A stretch of DNA of 64,000 bases from Anaerolineae bacterium. GTDB taxonomy: Bacteria > Chloroflexota > Anaerolineae > Aggregatilineales > Phototrophicaceae. The stretch lies in contig JAIOHM010000003.1 in the NCBI GenBank assembly GCA_019912965.1, forward strand, positions 1 through 64,000. Reading direction: 5' to 3'. Below, piece by piece: positions 57,920-64,000 of the stretch (its first letter is position 1; every line of letters starts with the position of its first letter). The notes beneath the pieces were generated by a model. The model searched no databases, was not told the DNA's origin, and saw only the letters and a program-made list of their open reading frames with translations. A program made the position numbers and the translations under genes.

Positions 57920-58867
57920 TTATTTCGCTTCCGCCCGCCAAACCAGCAGCGTTTGTTCCAGACCTGCGGTATGAGTCGGATACTTCGGCGTCCAGCCCAA
58001 AACCTGTTTGGCTTTATCGTTCTTCGCCCGCACCGAGGTATTGAGCAAGTTACGCTGCGCCGCACTTGTCACAATGTTCAGCGCGAATTCGGGCACCTGC
58101 ATGGCTGACGGTTCACCCATACCCAATGCCGCACTGAGGTGACCGACGAAAGCCGCCGCACTGGCAGGTTGGTCATCCACAATGTTGAAGGTCTGCCCGG
58201 CAGGCTGTTGTTCGGCTGCGAGTACCGCCGCCCGTGCCAGATCAGCCGCATGAATCCAGTTCGTCGCCGCGTGTGAATCGCCCAGATATACACTGCGTCC
58301 ACGCCGGATTTCATCACCTAATGATGCTACCGCCGCATCTTCGCCGCTGTAAACCGTCCCTGAACGCAGGACACAGGCCGGAATACTCCCGCCCAAAACC
58401 CGCTTTTCGGCTTGCAGTGCCACGCGGAAGGTCGAGCCATGCGGCTGACTGTCTTCTGTCACCCATTCACCGTGTGTATCGCCATAGGCGAAGGCAAAAC
58501 TGGTATGCACCAGAAACTTCACACCTGTTTCTGCGGCGGCTTCCATAATAGCGGTGGTGCTGGCCGTTACCGTATGCAGCCCAGCCTCCCAATCGGTCGT
58601 ACGAATGGGAAAGCCGTTGGCAATCTGTGGTTCCAGATGAATCACCACATCATAGGGCATCATCCGCAGCAGGCTTTTGAGTTCCCCAGCGTGCAAAGGG
58701 TCGGAGTAGGTGGGTAAACCCCCATCCTGACGAACTTTTGCTGCGCCATCAGAACCGACTGTCAGCCCGGTTACTTTGTGTCCACGCGTGCTCAGTTGGC
58801 GCACGGTTTCGCGTCCGGCAGCGGTTGTTGCCCCAGTGACGAAAATATTCAATGCATTGTTGGTCAT
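57920..58867 (-). CDS. NAD-dependent epimerase/dehydratase family (SDR) protein
   Basis: NIFVTGATTAAGRETVRQLSTRGHKVTGLT. Confidence 0.88.
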   Translation of the reverse strand: MTNNALNIFVTGATTAAGRETVRQLSTRGHKVTGLTVGSDGAAKVRQDGGLPTYSDPLHAGELKSLLRMMPYDVVIHLEPQIANGFPIRTTDWEAGLHTVTASTTAIMEAAAETGVKFLVHTSFAFAYGDTHGEWVTEDSQPHGSTFRVALQAEKRVLGGSIPACVLRSGTVYSGEDAAVASLGDEIRRGRSVYLGDSHAATNWIHAADLARAAVLAAEQQPAGQTFNIVDDQPASAAAFVGHLSAALGMGEPSAMQVPEFALNIVTSAAQRNLLNTSVRAKNDKAKQVLGWTPKYPTHTAGLEQTLLVWRAEAK

Positions 58868-59121
58868 ATTATGCTGCTCATATCCCAAGTTAGTCCGGCT
58901 CAATAGCTTCATTATGCCACACAAAGGAAGGACACGGCAATGAAGAGGATTGGAGCCATATAATGCCTGTCAAAATAAAAATCTTTGGCGAAATCGCACA
59001 AAAGTCCCATGTTAAATCCAGCGCGGCGAGGTGTTCAGAAGTTTAAAAGTGAGGTAATATCAACCGAAGTTTGGGCATCTGCCCACAAACTAAATTTTTC
59101 GTGTAATGGAGGGATCCTTTA

Positions 59122-60564
59122 ATGAAGACTAGACGTATGGCGCTTCTGCTTCTGGTGCTGGCACTGCTGGGCGTACTCCCGGTGATGTCCGTTTCAGCGC
59201 AGGATAGCTTGATTGAATCCGTTTGCCTCGTCACCGATCTGGGCCGTGTTAATGACGGCACATTCAACCAGTTCGCGCACGAAGGTGCGGTACTTGCCAC
59301 TGACGAATTCGGCCTGACCTACACCTTCATCGAGACGGTAGCGCAGACCGATTATGAAAAGAACATCGACACCTGCTTGAGCGAAGGCTACAGCGCCATC
59401 GTCACCGTTGGCTTCCTGCTGGCGGAAACCACCGCTGCCAAAGCTGCCGCCAATCCCGATGTGTATTTCATTGGCGTTGACCAGTTCGTCGCTGAAGGCG
59501 CTCCCAACTATGTTGGCCTTCAGTTCCGCGAAGATCAGGGCGGTTTCCTGGCGGGTGCGTTGGCTGCCCAGATGTCCCAGACTGGCACGGTAGCTGGCGT
59601 ATACGGCATCGACATTCCCCCGGTCATCAAGTTCCGCAATGGTTTCGAACAGGGCGCGAAGTTCGTCAACCCGGACATCACCCTGCTCGGCACCTATATC
59701 CCCAGCTTCACTGACCCGGCGGCGGGCGGCACGGCTGCTAACCAGTTTATCGGTGAAGGCGCGGATGTAGTCTTCGGCGCGGGCGGCCCGACTGGTTCGG
59801 GTGGTATCGTGGAAGCAGCCAAAGGCGGCGCATTTGTCATCGGCGTCGATCAGGATGAATTTGTGACCACCTTCGGCAACGGCGAAGCTGATGGCGCAGA
59901 CAAGATTATCTCCAGCGCAGTCAAGCGCGTTGACCAGGCGGTCTATCTGGCGCTCAAGGCGCTGGTTGAAGGCGGCGCGGAATTCCCCGGCGGCAGCAAC
60001 CTGATCCTCTCGGCCTCGAATGATGGCGTGGGCTTTGCCCCGGCGCATGATGCAGCCGTACCGGAAGAAGTCACTGCCCGTATGGAAGAAATTCTGGCTG
60101 GCCTGAAGGACGGCTCGATTGTGACTGGTGTTGACCCCGTAGGCGGCAGCCTGCTCCCGACACTGAGCGAAGCAGCAACCGCAGCGGGCACTTTCACCAC
60201 CCTGCTGACCGCAGTCGAAGCGGCTGGCCTGACCGAAACCGTTGACACAGCTCCAGCGATCACCGTTTTCGCCCCCACAGACGAAGCCTTCGCAGCCCTT
60301 CCAGCGGATACACTGGCGGCACTGTTGGCTGATCCGGCGGCGCTGACCAATGTGCTGCTGTATCATGTGGTTGGCGGCGCAAAGGTGGCCTCGGATGTCG
60401 TTGGCGCGACCACGCTGACCACCATGCTCGGTTCGGATGTGACCGTGACCGTGACCGATGAAGGCGTGTTCCTGAACGACACTGTACAGATTGTCACCAC
60501 CGACATTCTGGTTCGCAACGGCGTCATCCACGTCATCAACGCGGTACTGCTGCCTCCTGAATAA
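59122..60564 (+). CDS. BMP-family (Med/PnrA-like) solute-binding protein fused to a C-terminal fasciclin (FAS1) domain
   Basis: Signal peptide; LVTDLGRVNDGTFNQFAHEGA..DVYFIGVDQ..GVDQDEFVTTF; then FTTLLTAVEAAGLTETVDTAPAITVFAPTDEAFAALPADTLAALLADPAALTNVLLYHVVGG..GVIHVINAVLLP. Confidence 0.9.
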   Translation: MKTRRMALLLLVLALLGVLPVMSVSAQDSLIESVCLVTDLGRVNDGTFNQFAHEGAVLATDEFGLTYTFIETVAQTDYEKNIDTCLSEGYSAIVTVGFLLAETTAAKAAANPDVYFIGVDQFVAEGAPNYVGLQFREDQGGFLAGALAAQMSQTGTVAGVYGIDIPPVIKFRNGFEQGAKFVNPDITLLGTYIPSFTDPAAGGTAANQFIGEGADVVFGAGGPTGSGGIVEAAKGGAFVIGVDQDEFVTTFGNGEADGADKIISSAVKRVDQAVYLALKALVEGGAEFPGGSNLILSASNDGVGFAPAHDAAVPEEVTARMEEILAGLKDGSIVTGVDPVGGSLLPTLSEAATAAGTFTTLLTAVEAAGLTETVDTAPAITVFAPTDEAFAALPADTLAALLADPAALTNVLLYHVVGGAKVASDVVGATTLTTMLGSDVTVTVTDEGVFLNDTVQIVTTDILVRNGVIHVINAVLLPPE

Positions 60565-60579
60565 ACAGACATCATTTTC

Positions 60580-60603
60580 AGAGGTGTTCTCCGGGACACC
60601 TCT
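60580..60603 (+). terminator. Hairpin AGAGGTGT/ACACCTCT downstream of BMP-FAS1 gene
   Basis: Inverted repeat. Confidence 0.55.
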
Positions 60604-60617
60604 CCCAAAATAAACGA

Positions 60618-60652
60618 GAAACAGGCTGATACTAACCAGCCTGTTTCTTTTT
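60618..60652 (+). terminator. Intrinsic terminator GAAACAGGCTG..CAGCCTGTTTC-TTTTTA
   Basis: Perfect 11-bp stem followed by T-run. Confidence 0.8.
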
Positions 60653-60772
60653 ACTAATATATAACATGAATGTTACATTAAATTAACTTCCTTTATTTCT
60701 GACTGGACAGTTCAATGTTAAGATAAAGCAATAAAACGTAAGCAGGTAAAACAAACTGCTGGGGAGCAGGGT

Positions 60773-62950
60773 GTGCAGACTCAATTCATCAACTTATACC
60801 GCAATATCCAAAAAATCTGGTATCAATGGATTGAGCCGCCGCACGCTGTTCATGATCCTGGCATTTACAGCCGTTCGCGCTTCCTTTCCGCTACCGTCTT
60901 GCTGCTGATTCCGCTGGTATTATTCCTGTCATTGATTGGAGTCCTGTTGAGCGGTGGTCAGGAAGCCGAAATTTTTAATGATCTTTACAGTCATTTACTC
61001 GGCCTCGGAACACTGATTGTCATCTATGCCTTAAACCGCCGGGGGTGGTATCGTCCGGCGGCGGCGCTGTTGATTGGCATCAGCGTTTTCATCGTCTTCT
61101 GGGGCGCGATGCCCTATGATGATCCTGCTGACGCCGATTTTCTGGTTTATCTCGCCATTCCGGTTCTGATGACCTACCTGCTGCTCTCATCGCGGGCGGC
61201 ATTTCTGGTGGCGCTCTCCTGTTTGATTGGGATGCTTGCACTGCCGCTGTTTGTCCCTTCGCTAAATTTTCTGGCGATTTTGTACTTTCAGGGAACATTC
61301 CTGATCGTTGTGCTGTTGTTGAGCTGGCTGGTCAACCGTCATCGCGTGTATGAGGAACGAACCCGTCAGGCCATACTGCGCGAAAGTGAAAAAAGTCTGC
61401 GTCTGATTACCGATAACATGCACGAAATCATTTTTTATTTCAATGCTCAAGGCAAGCTCCAGTATCTCAGCCCATCCATTAAAAGTGTGCTGGGTTACGA
61501 AAACACCATTGCATCCAAATCATGGCATTTCTGGATGGAAATTATCCACCCGGATGATTTGCAAATGGCTATGGAGAATATCCAACGCGCGGTCGAGGGG
61601 ACTACCCCCATTCACTACAAATACCGCGTTCGCCATCATGACGGGCATTTTGTCTGGCTGGAAACCGCCAGCGCCCCTTTGAAGGATGAGGGCGGCATCG
61701 TTTTCACCTGCCGGGATGTTACCCAGCGCAAAATGGTGCAGGATCAATTATATGCTGCCGAGCGCGAACGCCGTCTGCTGGCGGAAAGTATGCGCGACAC
61801 AGTGGTTGCGTTGAACAGCAGTCTGAAGCTGGAAGAAGTGCTGTCGCATGTGCTGCAACAGGCCAAAATCATCATCCCACACGAAGCTGGCTGGATTGGG
61901 CTGCTTGATTCGGGAGCAGTGTACGCGGTTGGGGCGCACGGTTATACAGAACGCGGTATGGCCGACGAACAAAGCCTGCACTACTCGCTGGATACCTTAG
62001 TCAATCTACGCCGGATTATCGACACCAATCAGCCAGTCATCATCGAGAATACGGAACAGAACAAAAACTGGGAAGTTGTACCAGAAATCGAATGGGTCAA
62101 GTCAAGCATTGGTGCGCCCATCTCGGTAGGTAATCAGGTCGTAGGCATCATCAGTCTGGATAGCGGTACACCCTACGCATTTACCGAGCAGGATGCCAAG
62201 CCGCTGCAAGCGCTGGCACAACAAGCCAGTACGGCTGTCCGCAATGCCATGCTTTACGAAACCGTCGAACAGCACGCTTATGAACTTGAGCAGCATGTGG
62301 TGGAACGCACCATCAAACTCAACCGTGCCAAGCAGCGGGCAGAAACCATTCTGGCGCATAACACGGATGCAATCCTGCTGCTGCGCGACGATGGAACGAT
62401 CAGTCAGGTCAATCCAGCTTTCAACACCCTGTTTGGTTACGACGTGGATGAGTTTATTGACGAAAATATGGTTCGGTTGATACCCGCCGAAAGCCGCCCC
62501 GCGCTGGAAAATGCACTGCTGAAATTAAAGGCAGGCGAACCCACACAACGCCTTGAACTGGTCGTCCAGCGCAAGGATTTTTCAACCTTTTGGGCGGATG
62601 CCGCGCTGACCGTAATCCCCGATATTGATGTTGGTCATATGGTGGTGTGCAGCCTGCGCGATATTACGCCTCTCAAGCAGGTTGAAGACGGTTTGCGGCG
62701 CGCGCTGGAAAAAGAACGGGAACTCAACGAATTGAAATCGATGTTTGTGACCACTGTATCCCACGAATTCCGCACCCCATTGGCAATCATTCAATCCTCA
62801 AGTGATTTGCTCAAGCATTATGGCGAACGGCTTACGGACGTTCGTAAAGATCAGCATCTTGAAACGATCCAGAATCAGGTCGTCCATATGACTGACATGT
62901 TGCAACAAATCCTTACCTATAATCAGGAAGAAACAGAAGTTATGGAGTAA
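60773..62950 (+). CDS. Membrane PAS-GAF-PAS protein with terminal HisKA/DHp and no HATPase domain
   Basis: Multiple TM, PAS and GAF segments, VTTVSHEFRTPLAIIQSSSDLLKHYGE; ORF stops about 50 aa later. Confidence 0.88.
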   Translation: MQTQFINLYRNIQKIWYQWIEPPHAVHDPGIYSRSRFLSATVLLLIPLVLFLSLIGVLLSGGQEAEIFNDLYSHLLGLGTLIVIYALNRRGWYRPAAALLIGISVFIVFWGAMPYDDPADADFLVYLAIPVLMTYLLLSSRAAFLVALSCLIGMLALPLFVPSLNFLAILYFQGTFLIVVLLLSWLVNRHRVYEERTRQAILRESEKSLRLITDNMHEIIFYFNAQGKLQYLSPSIKSVLGYENTIASKSWHFWMEIIHPDDLQMAMENIQRAVEGTTPIHYKYRVRHHDGHFVWLETASAPLKDEGGIVFTCRDVTQRKMVQDQLYAAERERRLLAESMRDTVVALNSSLKLEEVLSHVLQQAKIIIPHEAGWIGLLDSGAVYAVGAHGYTERGMADEQSLHYSLDTLVNLRRIIDTNQPVIIENTEQNKNWEVVPEIEWVKSSIGAPISVGNQVVGIISLDSGTPYAFTEQDAKPLQALAQQASTAVRNAMLYETVEQHAYELEQHVVERTIKLNRAKQRAETILAHNTDAILLLRDDGTISQVNPAFNTLFGYDVDEFIDENMVRLIPAESRPALENALLKLKAGEPTQRLELVVQRKDFSTFWADAALTVIPDIDVGHMVVCSLRDITPLKQVEDGLRRALEKERELNELKSMFVTTVSHEFRTPLAIIQSSSDLLKHYGERLTDVRKDQHLETIQNQVVHMTDMLQQILTYNQEETEVME

Positions 62951-63048
62951 AGACTTGGTTTGAAATCCGCAAAAATGGCACGCAGGTTTCCCTCATAAGG
63001 TATAATAATAAATAAAGAATGTTATGACACGTCGGAGGACTGCGAAAA

Positions 63049-63381
63049 ATGGATTTCAAAACACGCTCAACCAACCATATAACCATCCTCGATTTAAGTG
63101 GACGGTTCGATTCGTATGGTTCCCCTGCTATCAGCACATGGCTGGACGAAAACACCAAATCCAGCATAAAAATTCTGGTGAATCTGGCGGATGTCAGTTT
63201 TATCGACTCCAGTGCGCTGGCTGTTTTGATCAAAGGCTTAAAACGCAGTCGTCAACAGCAAGGTGATCTCGTGCTGTGTAGTATGCAAGCCCCTGTGCGC
63301 GTCATTTTTGAACTCACTCGTCTGGATAAAGCCTTTAACATCTATCCCAGTGAAGCTGAGGCATTGGCTGCCTTGCAATGA
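63049..63381 (+). CDS. STAS-domain anti-sigma factor antagonist
   Basis: ITILDLSGRFDSYGSPAI..KILVNLADVSFIDSSALAVLIKGLKRSRQQQGDLVLCSMQAPVRVIFELTRLDKAFNIYPSEAEAL. Confidence 0.93.
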   Translation: MDFKTRSTNHITILDLSGRFDSYGSPAISTWLDENTKSSIKILVNLADVSFIDSSALAVLIKGLKRSRQQQGDLVLCSMQAPVRVIFELTRLDKAFNIYPSEAEALAALQ

Positions 63382-64000
63382 TCGAAACACAGGATACCCC
63401 GCTTGCCCTGACCAGCCTTCTTCGCACCCATCATACCCACTTACAAACCATCGCTGACTCCTGGCTGCGGGCAGGAGCAGCCGGATTCGGGTTGCAAACC
63501 CAGAATAAACTGGTGATGAGTTTCGGCACCGCCAACGACACGCCCAGCCTATCCGTGCCCTTGAAGGTCAATGGAAGGACGCAGGGCGAGGTGTGTGTAT
63601 ATGGCCTGAATGGTGAGTCAGCACGCACCAAACTGCAATCCGACGCCAGTTTAATCGCAACCTTGGTGACGCTGGAAAGCGAAATCACCAGCATGACTCT
63701 GGAACTGATTGGCAATCAGGATCAACTGCTGGCGCTGTACGAATTGAATGAATCGCTGCGTAACCGTCTGGAAATGGGCGAGGTGTTGTCCACGCTGGCA
63801 CAGGTTGGCATCCGGCTGGCGCGCGCACAGGCCACCTGTGCTGCCCTCATGCTGGAATCCGAACCAACGGTATCCTATTACCCGGAACCCTTTTTGCGCC
63901 CACAGGCCGTGGTCGAATTGTTTGAGCGGCTGCGCTCCACCCGAAATCGCCTGCTGGTGGAAGGCGCAATGCTGCATCTGTCCTTATCCGGTATGGCGCT
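63378..64000 (+). CDS. Partial GAF-like signalling protein, continues past the window
   Basis: Open frame from ATG at 63378 (ATGA overlap with STAS stop) to window end with no stop; IETQDTPLALTSLLRTHHTHLQTIADSWLRAGAAGFGL..LYELNESLRNRLEMGEVLSTLAQVGIRLARAQATCAALMLE. Confidence 0.8.
   Translation, partial: MIETQDTPLALTSLLRTHHTHLQTIADSWLRAGAAGFGLQTQNKLVMSFGTANDTPSLSVPLKVNGRTQGEVCVYGLNGESARTKLQSDASLIATLVTLESEITSMTLELIGNQDQLLALYELNESLRNRLEMGEVLSTLAQVGIRLARAQATCAALMLESEPTVSYYPEPFLRPQAVVELFERLRSTRNRLLVEGAMLHLSLSGMA

Noticed and set aside
59194-60531. 445-aa antisense ORF opposite the BMP-FAS1 gene
   Set aside because: Shadow ORF from GC-biased coding on the other strand; composition (His/Gln/Arg-rich, no domain) is not protein-like.
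1-64000. tRNA/rRNA, integrase, transposase or prophage genes
   Set aside because: None recognised in the ORF translations or by scanning intergenic regions for T-loop-like GGTTCGAATCC; tRNAscan-SE and ISfinder would be decisive.

Overview
The window looks like a chromosomal segment of a Chloroflexota (Anaerolineae-like) bacterium. This placement is inferred from a large Ser/Thr kinase with a Thr-Pro-rich linker, many extracellular SH3b and beta-propeller proteins, TIR/WD40 architecture and overall gene style; it was not tested by search. Most of the window is housekeeping or core-like: SigA, DUF177, RecA, MutS2, adenosine deaminase, FolC, CNNM/CBS transporters, AlkD, HAD enzymes, a P450 / adenylate-forming enzyme / Rieske neighbourhood, sensor kinases and a STAS protein. 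No rRNA, tRNA, CRISPR array, transposase, integrase or phage genes were recognised. The strongest accessory signals are: (i) a visibly AT-rich two-gene unit (about 8392-11030) with a 63-aa protein translationally coupled to an SMC/Rad50-like ATPase that has an internal CxxC and a C-terminal Zn-ribbon, a candidate uncharacterised defence or DNA-processing system; (ii) two ~97-bp direct repeats flanking an S41 peptidase gene, which preserve a common peptide reading frame on the minus strand; (iii) a family of dispersed degenerate short repeats (CAGTTGTCAGTT-like and ACTCGTCACTCGT-like), one of which appears to lie in frame inside folC just after the P-loop; (iv) a BMP-type solute-binding protein fused to a fasciclin domain; (v) a PAS/GAF histidine-kinase-like protein ending directly after its DHp/HisKA segment, followed by a STAS protein and an uncompleted GAF-like CDS; (vi) a shikimate-kinase-like protein lacking the Walker A lysine; (vii) TIR-TM-WD40 and DUF4062-TM-TPR proteins.
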